Both the position numbers and the translations under genes were made by a program. DNA of 64,000 nt from Cellulomonas sp. URHD0024 (lineage in GTDB: Bacteria > Actinomycetota > Actinomycetes > Actinomycetales > Cellulomonadaceae). This document shows positions 52,731 to 61,555 of the stretch, piece by piece. The DNA lies in assembly GCF_000426185.1 (NCBI RefSeq), contig NZ_AUEW01000004.1, positions 186,001 to 250,000 on the forward strand, in the 5' to 3' direction. How positions within the stretch are numbered: position 1 is the first letter of the stretch; every line of letters begins with the position of its first letter. The notes under the pieces are model-generated. The model saw only the letters and a list, made by a program, of their open reading frames with translations. It made no database searches and was not told the DNA's origin.

Positions 52731-53576
52731 TCAACCGAGGTGCTCGGCGCGGAACGTGAAGTCCGTGAGCCTCTGCGGTCGGGCGATGACCTTGCCGTTG
52801 CGGTCCACCATCGCCACTGCGTTGCCGCTGGTCAAGGAGCGGAACCCGCCGGTGCTGTAGGCAGAGATCTCGTCGAAGTAGACGATGCCGAACTGCGCCA
52901 GCGGGTTGAACGGGACGTTGAGCGCGCTGCGGCTGACCCCGGCGTTGATCGTGACGGCCGGGGGAAAGCCGCTGTCGAAGCTGAAGTTCACGGTCTGGCC
53001 GCGCGTCTCGTTGGCCAGCACGATGTTGGCGCGGCCGGGCGGCGAGGTGTCGAGGCACAGCGACGCACGCAGGACCTCGCCGGGGGCGACGGGCAGTCCC
53101 GACGGGCCGCCCTGCACCGTGACGGCGGCGGTGACGTTCTGTGCCGCGTCGACCGACATCTCGACGTGGACGTCGAGGAAGCCGAGGCCGACGAAGGTCT
53201 GGAACCGGACCGGTCCGCCCTGCGGGCCGGCGACGAACCGGAGGTTGGGGACGGTCCACGTGACGAAGTGGGCGGTGAACGGCTGACCGAAGCTGGTGAG
53301 CTCGTAGCCGCAGTCCTCTGTCGGCTCCAGCCCGAACGCCAGCGCGGCGTCACCGGTCGCCGTCGGCGGCTGCACCTCGGTCTGCAGGTGCTCGAATCCC
53401 GCGTACCGACGCGCCAGCCGGTCCCACAGGGCGGTCAGGCCCGGATCGGTCTGGGGGTCGGGGCGCCGCGGGACCCGGTACCTGACCAGGTCCTTCACTC
53501 CCGCCGTGGTGGGATCGAACCCCTGGGGAGGCGGGGCCGTGACCTTGGTGCGGCTCGCCTGGCTCTCGTCCGACAT
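52731..53576 (-). CDS. Orphan protein, possible beta-sandwich, upstream of the NTPase
   Basis: 281 residues from ATG 53576 (AGGTGAG upstream). I recognise no family. The sequence is mixed charge and then rich in alternating beta patterns (FVTWTVPNLRFVAGPQGGPVRFQTFVGLGFLDVHVEM, NVTAAVTVQGGP, ANIVLANETRGQTVNFSFDSGF), suggesting one or two beta sandwiches. There is no signal peptide or membrane helix. It is 39 bp upstream of the KAP-like NTPase on the same strand, so they probably form an operon. Confidence 0.65.
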   Translation of the reverse strand: MSDESQASRTKVTAPPPQGFDPTTAGVKDLVRYRVPRRPDPQTDPGLTALWDRLARRYAGFEHLQTEVQPPTATGDAALAFGLEPTEDCGYELTSFGQPFTAHFVTWTVPNLRFVAGPQGGPVRFQTFVGLGFLDVHVEMSVDAAQNVTAAVTVQGGPSGLPVAPGEVLRASLCLDTSPPGRANIVLANETRGQTVNFSFDSGFPPAVTINAGVSRSALNVPFNPLAQFGIVYFDEISAYSTGGFRSLTSGNAVAMVDRNGKVIARPQRLTDFTFRAEHLG

Positions 53577-53657
53577 CGTGCTCACCTGCTTCACGTCGGG
53601 TGCCCCCGAGACGAGTGCTCGTCTCCGCTTCGCGGCACCGGGCGGAGCGGACGAGGA

Positions 53658-53705
53658 GCCGGAGGGCTTCTCCGGCCGAAGTGCGGTCGTCCTGTAGGAC
53701 CGCAC
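53658..53705. terminator. Tandem hairpins after the ABC permease operon
   Basis: GCCGGAG/CTCCGGC (7 bp, 5-nt loop, 53658-53676) and GTGCGGTC/GACCGCAC (8 bp, 9-nt loop, 53681-53705) lie downstream of the permease stop, in the 187-bp gap before the orphan gene. Two adjacent stems suggest termination of the sugar-transport operon. Confidence 0.6.
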
Positions 53706-53763
53706 CGACCAGGCCCGTGATACGCGCGCAGGTGTCGGCGTCGTCGCTGTCGGTCGCGGCCCC

Positions 53764-54663
53764 TTACTTGATGGCGCCCTGCGTCACCCCCGCCATCACC
53801 CAGCGCTGGGTGAACAGGTACACGACGATCGCAGGCGTCATGGCCATGAGGTACGAGGCGAACGCGACGTTGTAGTTGCTGCTGAACTGGGTCTGGAAGA
53901 TGTTCTGCAGCACCGGGAGGGTCTGCAGCGTGGAGTCGGCGGTGATCAGCGACGGCATCATGAAGTCGTTCCACGAGGCGAGGAACGCGAAGATCGCCAC
54001 GGTCGCGCTCATCGGCGCCATCATCGGGAACACGATGTGCCGGTACACCATCCAGGTCGTGGCCCCGTCGAGACGGGCGCTCTCCTCGAGCTCCTCGGGC
54101 AGACCCCGGATGAAGGCCGTGAACAGCAGGACGCTGAACGACAGCCCGAACATCACGTGCAGGAGCGCGACGCCGACGGGGTTGGCCAGTCCGACCATTC
54201 CCGTGAGCTTGACCTGGGAGAGTGCCAGGACCGGGAACGGCAGGAACATCGCGGCGAGCAGGTAGAAGAACGACCACCGGAAGAACCTGTGGTCCCAGTT
54301 GCGTGCGATGGCGTAGGCGGCGAACGACGCCAGCACGACGGTGCCGACGACGGTCACCGCGGTGACGAACACCGAGATGGCGAACCCGCGGGGGAAGTTC
54401 GTGAGCTTCCACGCCTGCACGAACCCGTCGATGCTGAACGGGGCGGGCAGCGAGAAGATCTTGCCGTCGACCGACTGTGCGGTGGTCTTGAACGCCATCG
54501 AGAGCGTCGCGTACAGCGGCACGAAGACGGCGAGCGTGCACAGCACGAGCACGACGGTGACGCCCCAGGTCGGACGGTCGCCGCCGCTGCGGCCGAGGAA
54601 GCGTCGGCGACGACGGACCGCTACCTGGGCGGGGGTCGTGGTGACCAGCGTCTGAGCAGTCAT
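53764..54663 (-). CDS. Carbohydrate ABC transporter permease (MalG-type)
   Basis: 299 residues, six transmembrane helices. The cytoplasmic EAA loop is EELEESARLDGATTWMVYRHIVFPMM, which docks the ATPase; PLYATLSMAFK at the start and WNDFMMPSLI are typical of MalG. The ATPase gene is not in the operon; a shared MsiK-like ATPase elsewhere would be usual in actinobacteria. Its ATG overlaps the MalF-type stop by one base. Confidence 0.92.
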   Translation of the reverse strand: MTAQTLVTTTPAQVAVRRRRRFLGRSGGDRPTWGVTVVLVLCTLAVFVPLYATLSMAFKTTAQSVDGKIFSLPAPFSIDGFVQAWKLTNFPRGFAISVFVTAVTVVGTVVLASFAAYAIARNWDHRFFRWSFFYLLAAMFLPFPVLALSQVKLTGMVGLANPVGVALLHVMFGLSFSVLLFTAFIRGLPEELEESARLDGATTWMVYRHIVFPMMAPMSATVAIFAFLASWNDFMMPSLITADSTLQTLPVLQNIFQTQFSSNYNVAFASYLMAMTPAIVVYLFTQRWVMAGVTQGAIK

Positions 54664-55589
54664 CAGAAGGCGCTCCTTCCACGGTTGAGGCGTAGCTGGA
54701 TGACGGCCAGCACGAGGGCGATGAGGAAGAAGATCGTCGCGTTGGCCATCTGGTAGGCGTAGTCGCCGCCGGTGAAGCCGGTGAAGATCGTCATCGCGAC
54801 GCTGCGGGTCGAGGTTCCCGGACCGCCGTTGGTCAGGCCGACGATGATGTCGTAGGCGTTGAGGAAGTTCTTGAAGCCGATGACCATGTTGATGACCACG
54901 TACCCGGCGAGGAGCGGCAGGGTGATGGAGGACAGGCGTCGCAGCGACGAGGCGCCGTCCATCGACGCCGCCTCGTAGACCTCGCCCGGGATGGACAGGA
55001 TCCCCGCGATGTAGATGAGCAGGGCGCTGGGGATCGCCTGCCACGCGGTGACGATGACGATGGTCACCCAGGCCAGGTTGGGGTTGGCGAGCAGGCTCGT
55101 CTCGAGCGACGAGATCCCCAACGTCTGCCCGACCTGCGGCAGCGAGTTGGAGAACAGGAAGTTGAAGACGTAGGCGATGACGATGCCCGAGATCACCATG
55201 GGCAGCACGAACACCGCACGGAGCGCGACCTTGGCCCGGATCTTTGCCGTCAGGCCGACGGCGAGGAGCAGCGCGACGATGTTGACCAGCACGACCGTCA
55301 CGAGCGCGAACCCGATCGTGAACGCGTACGACGCGCGGATCGCGGGATCCGAGAACAGGGCCAGGTAGTTGGTCAGGCCGGTGAACTGCCACTCCCCGAA
55401 ACCGACGGAGTTGGTGAAGCTCAGGGTGATGCCCATGATCGCCGGCAGCGTGATGCAGAGCGTGAACAGGACGAGCGTGGGCAGCAGGAACAGGTAGAAC
55501 GTCCTGTTGGCGCGAGGGTGGCTTGCTCTCATCGGTCCTGGTGTCGCGTCGTCGCGGCTCCTGGTCCGGGGGGCAGCGGTTGTGGCCAT
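54663..55589 (-). CDS. Carbohydrate ABC transporter permease (MalF-type)
   Basis: 308 residues. Six helices; the EAA loop is GEVYEAASMDGASSLRRLSSITLPLL. FYLFLLPTLVLFTLCITLPAIMGITLSFTN opens the membrane part and NGGPGTSTRSVAMTIF is typical. It pairs with the MalG-type permease to import oligosaccharides. The order is binding protein, MalF, MalG. Confidence 0.92.
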   Translation of the reverse strand: MATTAAPRTRSRDDATPGPMRASHPRANRTFYLFLLPTLVLFTLCITLPAIMGITLSFTNSVGFGEWQFTGLTNYLALFSDPAIRASYAFTIGFALVTVVLVNIVALLLAVGLTAKIRAKVALRAVFVLPMVISGIVIAYVFNFLFSNSLPQVGQTLGISSLETSLLANPNLAWVTIVIVTAWQAIPSALLIYIAGILSIPGEVYEAASMDGASSLRRLSSITLPLLAGYVVINMVIGFKNFLNAYDIIVGLTNGGPGTSTRSVAMTIFTGFTGGDYAYQMANATIFFLIALVLAVIQLRLNRGRSAF

Positions 55590-55624
55590 GAGCTGTCTCC
55601 GTTGGTGGTGTGAGGCGGAGGTCT

Positions 55625-56908
55625 TCAGGAACGGAAGGCCAGGCGACGCCAGTCGGCGTCGAGGGTCCGCAGGACCGGTTCCGGCTTGTCACCGGCCGCG
55701 AGCGACTGCGCGTAGTTCTGCAGCGGGATCGACTGCGGGACGAGCTGGGAGGCGCCCACGTAGAAGGCGGCGCGGTCGTAGTACTCCTTCAGCTCGACCA
55801 GCGTCTCGTTGGTGACCGGGGCAGCGTCCTTCGTCACCCCGAAGCCCAGAGCGTGCGCGTTGTAGGCGTCGATGACCTCGGGCTGCATCAGGAAGGCCAG
55901 GAACTCCCGGGCCGCGTCCTTCTTCGTGGAGCCCTCGGGGATCCACAGGGCGAGGTCGATGTTGACCCGGACCCTGCGGTCGTCGGGGTCGTTCGTCATG
56001 GGCAGCGGGAACGCGCCGACGTCGAGGTCGGGGTTCGACTTCGCGATCTCCCCGATCGCCCACGGACCCTGCAGGTACATGGCCGCCTCGCCGCTGGCGA
56101 AGGCGAGGTTTCCGTCGCCGTAGCCACGGCTCGCCGCGTTGTCGTTCGAGAACGGGACGAACTGCTGCATCTGCTCGACGGGCTTGAGGAACTGCTTCTC
56201 GAAGGACACCGGCGAGTCCGCATCGACGTTCGTGCCCTGACGTTTGAGCTGGTTGAAGAACTTCGTCGTGTCGACCGTGCCGCCGACCGCGTAGTCGAAG
56301 TGGCCCTGGGCGATCGTCCACGGGTCCTTGAACGTGCTGTAGATCGGGGTGACGCCCGCGGACGCGAGCGTCGTGCACACGGCGATGAACTCGTCCCAGG
56401 TGGTCGGCGGCCGCAGGCCGTGCTGGGAGAAGATCGTCCGGTTGTAGAGCACCGCTGCCGCCATGAGCGAGTACGGGATCACGCTCGTGCGGTCGGGGTA
56501 GCTGGCGGTGACGTCGATGAGCGGGTGGAGCTCGTCGATGATCCGACCCGCCTCCGGCATGTCGCCGAGGTCGCTGAGCGCGCCGCGATCGACGTAGCGC
56601 GAGACCTCGAAGTTGTAGTTGAGGCAGCCGATGTCCGGTGGGGCCTCCCGCACGAAGGTTCCGGCCAGGTTCGACGCCGAGTCGTGACGCACCCGCACGC
56701 GGGACTGGCTCTGGTGGAACTGCTCGATGAGCGTGTCGAAGTAGCCGATCACCTCCGGTTTCGACTGGTAGAAGACGATCTCGGTGGGTCGGGAGCCGGA
56801 GCTGCTCCCGCAGGCCGCGAGGGCGAGGCCGGCGCCCGCGAGCCCGATACCTGTCAGGAATCCTCGTCGGCTGAGCTCCGCCGACATGAGGGGTGTCTCG
56901 GACGTCAT
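55625..56908 (-). CDS. Sugar ABC transporter solute-binding lipoprotein
   Basis: 427 residues. The N-terminus has a twin-arginine-like start (SRRGFLTGIGLAGAGLALAACGSS) ending in a lipobox (LAAC), so the protein may be exported by Tat or Sec and lipid-anchored. The body is a family-1 sugar-binding fold: EIVFYQSKPEVIGYFDTLIEQFHQ, SLMAAAVLYNRTIF, FASGEAAMYLQGPWAIGEI. The start ATG 56908 has GGAGG. It delivers sugars to the two permeases encoded next. Confidence 0.92.
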   Translation of the reverse strand: MTSETPLMSAELSRRGFLTGIGLAGAGLALAACGSSSGSRPTEIVFYQSKPEVIGYFDTLIEQFHQSQSRVRVRHDSASNLAGTFVREAPPDIGCLNYNFEVSRYVDRGALSDLGDMPEAGRIIDELHPLIDVTASYPDRTSVIPYSLMAAAVLYNRTIFSQHGLRPPTTWDEFIAVCTTLASAGVTPIYSTFKDPWTIAQGHFDYAVGGTVDTTKFFNQLKRQGTNVDADSPVSFEKQFLKPVEQMQQFVPFSNDNAASRGYGDGNLAFASGEAAMYLQGPWAIGEIAKSNPDLDVGAFPLPMTNDPDDRRVRVNIDLALWIPEGSTKKDAAREFLAFLMQPEVIDAYNAHALGFGVTKDAAPVTNETLVELKEYYDRAAFYVGASQLVPQSIPLQNYAQSLAAGDKPEPVLRTLDADWRRLAFRS

Positions 56909-56992
56909 GCCTTCGCCTCCATCGGTCGAAGTCACCTCACGGCAGGGTCGCCGCAAACCCGGACAGCCGCCCAAGCCGCTGTCCGCAACTGG

Positions 56993-58666
56993 TCAGTCCT
57001 GGTGTGGGCCGCTCTGCTGCAGCCAGACCGTCGTCTCCGGGGGCACCTGCGGCCCGTCGAGAGCGGAGCTCGACACGATCACCGAGCCCGCCGGCATCGG
57101 TGTCGGCGTGGTGCCGAAGTTCGTGACGGAGATCCAGCCGCCGGGCCGCGTGAACGCGACGACCGCCGGGGGCATGTCCGTGAGCCAGTCCAGCGTCTCA
57201 CCGCTCTGCAGGCGCCGCCGCTCGGCCAGGGCCCGTCGGTAGAAGCTCAGGGTGGACGTCTCGTCGTCCTCCTGGCTGTCGACGGCGAAGCGGGCGAAGT
57301 CTGCGGGGACCGGGAGGTGCGCGAGCTGGTCACCGAAGCCGAGCGTCGGCCCCTGCGTCGCCCAGGGCAGCGGCACGCGACAGCCGTCGCGGCCCTTGTG
57401 CTCACCGCCGGAACGGACGTACGTCGGGTCCTGGAGGGCGTCGGCGGGCAGGTCCGCCACCTCCGGCAGCCCCAGCTCCTCGCCCTGGTAGAGGTAGGCG
57501 GAGCCGGGAAGGGCGAGGGTGAGCAGCGTCGCCGCACGCGCCCGGCGACGGCCTCGTTCCTCGTCGGGCTGCGGGTCGGCGCCGTCGGTGCTGAGCCAGG
57601 CGTGCAGGTCGGTGCCCTCCGGCAGCGCGTACCGGGTGGCGTGGCGCACCACGTCGTGGTTCGAGAGCACCCACGTGGACGACGTCCCGGACTCGCGGGC
57701 CAGCGCGAGGTTCTCCTCGATGATCGAGGCGAACATCGCCGCATCCCACTGCGCCTCGAGCAGGTCGAAGTTGAAGGCCTGCCCGAGACCCTCGGGGGAG
57801 GCGTACCGGGACCGCCGGTGCGCCGGGACCCAGGCCTCCGCCACCGCGGTGCGCGGCGGGTCGTACTGGTTGAACAGGCGCCGCCACTCGCGGTAGATGT
57901 CGTGGACCTCGTCGCGGTCCTGGAGCGGGTGCGCACCGCCCCAGAGGGCGGCGTCGAGCTCGGCCTGGCTGGCGAGCGGCTCGGTGAGGTCCTTCGCGAG
58001 TGCGTGCGCGACGTCGATGCGGAAGCCGTCCACCCCCCGGTCGGCCCAGAACTTCAGCGTCGTGAGGAACTCCTGACGCACCTCGTCGTCGGCCCAGTTG
58101 AGGTCGGGCTGCTCCGGGGCGAACAGGTGCAGGTACCACTCGCCGTCGCCGACCGGCTCCCAGGCCGGGCCGCCGAAGGTCGAGGTCCAGTCGCTCGGTG
58201 GGAGCTCGCCGTCCTCGCCGCGGCCCGGGCGGAACACGTACCGCTCCCTGGCCCGGGAGCCGGGCGGGGAGGCGAGCGCCTCCTGGAACCAGACGTGCCG
58301 GTTCGAGGTGTGGTTCGGGACGATGTCGACGATGAGCCGGATGCCCTGGGCGTGCAGGGTGGCGCAGAGCTCGTCGAACTCCTCCAGCGTCCCGATCCGT
58401 GGGTCGACGGCCCGGTAGTCGTCGACGTCGTAGCCACCGTCGGCGAGCGCCGAGGGGTAGAAGGGGCTGAGCCAGACGGCGTCGACCCCGAGCTCTCGCA
58501 GGTAGCCCACCTTGCCGGTGATGCCGCGCAGGTCGCCGATGCCGTCGCCGTTCGCGTCGGCGAAGCTGCGCGGATAGACCTGGTAGACGACCGCCTGCCG
58601 CCACCATGCCGTGTCCTGCTGGCTCGGGCCGGGTGCCGTGCTGCCGAATTCCGACAGGGCTGTCAA
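56993..58666 (-). CDS. GH13 alpha-glucosidase / alpha-glucoside hydrolase
   Basis: 557 residues, starting at TTG (GGAGG 5 nt before). GH13 motifs: QVYPRSFADANGDGIGDLRGI, VDIVPNHTS, the nucleophile region GFRIDVAHAL (Asp), the acid region AVAEAWV (Glu) and LSNHDVVRHATRY (His-Asp). YLYQGEELGLPEV follows. It is cytoplasmic (no signal peptide) and cleaves imported alpha-glucosides. It is divergent from the ROK gene and upstream of the ABC operon on the same strand, so the ROK protein probably controls all four. Confidence 0.93.
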   Translation of the reverse strand: MTALSEFGSTAPGPSQQDTAWWRQAVVYQVYPRSFADANGDGIGDLRGITGKVGYLRELGVDAVWLSPFYPSALADGGYDVDDYRAVDPRIGTLEEFDELCATLHAQGIRLIVDIVPNHTSNRHVWFQEALASPPGSRARERYVFRPGRGEDGELPPSDWTSTFGGPAWEPVGDGEWYLHLFAPEQPDLNWADDEVRQEFLTTLKFWADRGVDGFRIDVAHALAKDLTEPLASQAELDAALWGGAHPLQDRDEVHDIYREWRRLFNQYDPPRTAVAEAWVPAHRRSRYASPEGLGQAFNFDLLEAQWDAAMFASIIEENLALARESGTSSTWVLSNHDVVRHATRYALPEGTDLHAWLSTDGADPQPDEERGRRRARAATLLTLALPGSAYLYQGEELGLPEVADLPADALQDPTYVRSGGEHKGRDGCRVPLPWATQGPTLGFGDQLAHLPVPADFARFAVDSQEDDETSTLSFYRRALAERRRLQSGETLDWLTDMPPAVVAFTRPGGWISVTNFGTTPTPMPAGSVIVSSSALDGPQVPPETTVWLQQSGPHQD

Positions 58667-58692
58667 CGCATCCTCCGGGTTTATGTAGGGCT

Positions 58693-58709
58693 TAAATTTA
58701 GGTCGCGAC
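58693..58709. promoter_or_regulatory. Two small palindromes between GH13 and ROK genes
   Basis: TAAATTTA (58693-58700) and GTCGCGAC (58702-58709) are adjacent 8-bp perfect palindromes in the 75-bp divergent gap. The AT-rich one stands out in this DNA. They lie over the likely GH13 promoter and could form the ROK binding site. Confidence 0.45.
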
Positions 58710-58741
58710 ACTAGAGTGGCGCCATTGGCGGAGGAGGTCAA

Positions 58742-60022
58742 GTGGTGGTTCCGGTCCCGGTGTCGTCCCGGCATCTTCGCGATGCCAGCACCCGGCTCGT
58801 CCTCGAGCACCTGTGGGACGTCGACGAGGTCACCGGATCGGCGCTCATCGACGCCACGGGACTCTCCCGGGCGACCGTGCACGACGTCTGCGAGGGGCTC
58901 GTCGAACGCGGCTGGGCCACGGAGCTGGAGAGCCTTCGGGTCGGCGACGACCACCGCACCGGCCGGCCGGCGCGCCGCTACGCGTTCGATCCTCGCGCCG
59001 GGGTGGTCGTGGGCGTCGACGCGGGTCAGCACCGCATCAGCGCGACGGTCGCCGACCTGCGGGGCGTCACCCTCTCCCGCACGGTGCTGCCCGTGGTCCC
59101 CGTGCGGGACGGCACCGCCGACCGGCGGCTCGCCCTGATCGAGGACGGCACGCTGTCGGCCTTGGCGGACGCGGGCGCGCCACCCGGAACCGTGCTGGCG
59201 GTGGCTGTCGGGGTCCCGGCGCCGGTGGACCGCGACGGCCGCACCACGTTCCGGGACAACCCGTTCTGGGAGCTGATGAACCCGGACATCGCCACCCACC
59301 TCCACGACCGCCACGGGTGGACGGCCCTCACCGACAACGACGCCAACCTCGCGGCCGTGGCCGAGCAGTGGCGGGGCCACGGTGCGACGGCTCGGTGCCA
59401 GGTCACGCTGCTGGCCGGTGAGCGGTTCGGCGCCGGCGTGGTCGACGACGGCCGACTGCTGCGGGGCGCCCACGGCGGCGTGGGGGAGATGCGCTACCTG
59501 GACCTCGTCGACGGGGTCGGCTCGGCCACGGGTATCGCGGCGCTCGTGCGTGAGGACGCCCGTGCCCAGCTGCGCCGCCTGGCCCGGGGCGCCGGATCGT
59601 CCCTGCAGGACCTGGACCCGGGGATGCTGGAGGCCACGCACGTCCTCGCAGCGGCCCGTGCGGGCGACCCCCTCGCCGTGAGCGTCGTCGAGCACGTGGC
59701 GGCGCTCCTCGCCCGGGTCGTCGCGACGTTCGCGAGCATCTACGACCCGGAGCGCGTCATCATCGCTGGTGCAGTCGCGGAGTCCTGTGAACCGCTGCTG
59801 GAGCTCGTCCGGAGCGATCTCGACCGGTACGTCGACCCGCCGGGCATGGAGGTCCTGGCGTCGTCGCTGGGCCGCGACGTCGTGACGGTCGGTGCCGTCA
59901 AGCGGGCTCTCGACCACGTGCGTGAGCACGCGCTCGAGATCCAGCCCGCCGGGCGGCCTCGGCCGTCCGCACCCTCCACGCCACTACGCGCGCAAGGACA
60001 CCGTGCTCGCGCTGATCGGTGA
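58742..60022 (+). CDS. ROK family transcriptional regulator
   Basis: 426 residues. An N-terminal winged HTH (ALIDATGLSRATVHDVCEGLVERGWATE) is joined to a ROK sugar-kinase-like domain (VVVGVDAGQHRISATVADLRG, then VAVGVPAPVDRDGRTTF, TDNDANLAAVAEQWRGHG). GGAGGAGG precedes GTG 58742. The kinase cysteine zinc motif (CGxxGCxE) is missing, as in repressors such as NagC/XylR relatives. Its last 39 bp overlap the gltD gene in convergent orientation. It likely represses the alpha-glucoside genes until sugar binds. Confidence 0.88.
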   Translation: MVVPVPVSSRHLRDASTRLVLEHLWDVDEVTGSALIDATGLSRATVHDVCEGLVERGWATELESLRVGDDHRTGRPARRYAFDPRAGVVVGVDAGQHRISATVADLRGVTLSRTVLPVVPVRDGTADRRLALIEDGTLSALADAGAPPGTVLAVAVGVPAPVDRDGRTTFRDNPFWELMNPDIATHLHDRHGWTALTDNDANLAAVAEQWRGHGATARCQVTLLAGERFGAGVVDDGRLLRGAHGGVGEMRYLDLVDGVGSATGIAALVREDARAQLRRLARGAGSSLQDLDPGMLEATHVLAAARAGDPLAVSVVEHVAALLARVVATFASIYDPERVIIAGAVAESCEPLLELVRSDLDRYVDPPGMEVLASSLGRDVVTVGAVKRALDHVREHALEIQPAGRPRPSAPSTPLRAQGHRARADR

Positions 60023-61456
60023 CGGGAGCTCCGTCCGGCCCGTGAGGAAGCGGTCGACCGCGGCGGCAGCGGACCGGCCCTCGGCGATCGCCCAGACGAT
60101 CAGCGACTGACCGCGTCCGCAGTCGCCCGCGACGAACACCCCGGGGGTCGACGTCGCGAAGTCCTCGCCGCGCACGAACGAGCCGCGCCCGTCCGTCGCG
60201 AGCCCGAGCTGCTCGCCGAGCCCCTCGCGCTCCGGGCCGACGAAGCCGAGCGCGAGCACGACGAGCTGTGCCGGCAGCACCCGCTCCGTCCCGGGGACGG
60301 GCTCGAACCGCCCCGCGACCTGCTCGACATCCACGACCTGCAGACCAGCGACACGACCGTCGTCGTCGCCGAGGAACGAGACGGTGCTCACGGCGAACAC
60401 CCGCTCGCCACCCTCCTCGTGCGAGGACGAGACGCGGAAGATCGCCGGGTACGTCGGCCACGGCTGCCCGGCCGGGCGCTCACGCGACGGCTCGGCGAGG
60501 ATCTCGAGCTGGGTGATGGAGCGTGCGCCCTGGCGGACGGCGGTCCCGAGGCAGTCCGCACCGGTGTCGCCGCCTCCGACGATGACGACGTCGAGGCCCG
60601 TCGCCACCAGGGCGTCGGCGACCGGCTCGCCCAGTGCGGCGTGGTTGGCGGGGACGAGGTAGTCCATCGCCGGCAGCACGCCGGCCAGGTCGCGGCCGGG
60701 CACGGGAAGGTCGCGGGGGATCGTCGAGCCGGTGGTCATCACGACGGCGTCGAAGCTCGCCAGCAGGTCCTCGCCGGTGACGTCACGGCCGACGTCGACG
60801 CCGGAGCGGAACACGGTCCCCTCGGCGCGCATGATGTCCAGCCGCCGTTCGATCACGTCCGCCGGAAGCTTGTACTCGGGGATGCCGTACCGCAGCAGCC
60901 CGCCCGGGGCGTCCGCCCGCTCGTACACGGTGACGGTGTGCCCCGCCCGCGTGAGCTGCTGCGCTGCGGCGAGACCGGCCGGCCCCGAGCCGACCACGGC
61001 CACGGTGCACTCCGTGTGCCGGTCGATCACCGCGGGGTGCACGAGCCCTCGGTCGAAGGCCTCCTCCACGATGGACAGCTCGATGTTCTTGATCGTCACG
61101 GCGGGCTGGTTGATCCCGAGCACGCACGAGGTCTCGCACGGCGCCGGGCAGATCCGGCCGGTGATCTCGGGGAAGTTGTTGGTCAGGTGCAGCCGCTCGG
61201 ACGCATCCGCCCACATCCCGCGCCACGTCAGGTCGTTCCACTCCGGCATGAGGTTGCCCAGCGGGCACCCGTGGTGGCAGAACGGCACGCCGCAGTCCAT
61301 GCACCGACCGGCCTGGCGGTGCAGCGACTCCAGGGCCGCGGCGTCGCCGACGGGATGGTGGTGGATCTCTCGCCAGTCCTGGATGCGCACCGAGACGGCA
61401 CGGTCGGACGGGAGCTCGCGGTCGCGGGTTCGCATGAAACCCCGGGGGTCGGCCAT
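59984..61456 (-). CDS. gltD: Glutamate synthase small subunit
   Basis: 490 residues. N-terminal iron-sulfur cysteines in CMDCGVPFCHHGCPLGN (about 52-68) and CPAPCETSC; FAD-binding GSGPAGLAAAQQL; NADPH-binding VIVGGGDTGADC; GVFVAGDCGRGQSLIVWAI. It passes electrons from NADPH to the large subunit. The large-subunit gene gltB, normally upstream in an operon, is absent from this window; upstream bases (61457-61555) hold a divergent gene instead. It overlaps the ROK 3' end. Confidence 0.93.
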   Translation of the reverse strand: MADPRGFMRTRDRELPSDRAVSVRIQDWREIHHHPVGDAAALESLHRQAGRCMDCGVPFCHHGCPLGNLMPEWNDLTWRGMWADASERLHLTNNFPEITGRICPAPCETSCVLGINQPAVTIKNIELSIVEEAFDRGLVHPAVIDRHTECTVAVVGSGPAGLAAAQQLTRAGHTVTVYERADAPGGLLRYGIPEYKLPADVIERRLDIMRAEGTVFRSGVDVGRDVTGEDLLASFDAVVMTTGSTIPRDLPVPGRDLAGVLPAMDYLVPANHAALGEPVADALVATGLDVVIVGGGDTGADCLGTAVRQGARSITQLEILAEPSRERPAGQPWPTYPAIFRVSSSHEEGGERVFAVSTVSFLGDDDGRVAGLQVVDVEQVAGRFEPVPGTERVLPAQLVVLALGFVGPEREGLGEQLGLATDGRGSFVRGEDFATSTPGVFVAGDCGRGQSLIVWAIAEGRSAAAAVDRFLTGRTELPSPISASTVSLRA

Positions 61457-61555
61457 GGCGGAAGCGTAATGGCTCCACCGCCGTACCCCTCTACGGACCC
61501 TGGACCCTGTCGGGCGGCAGGGCTGTCCCCTGCGCGGTGGTCCGGCCATGATGGC

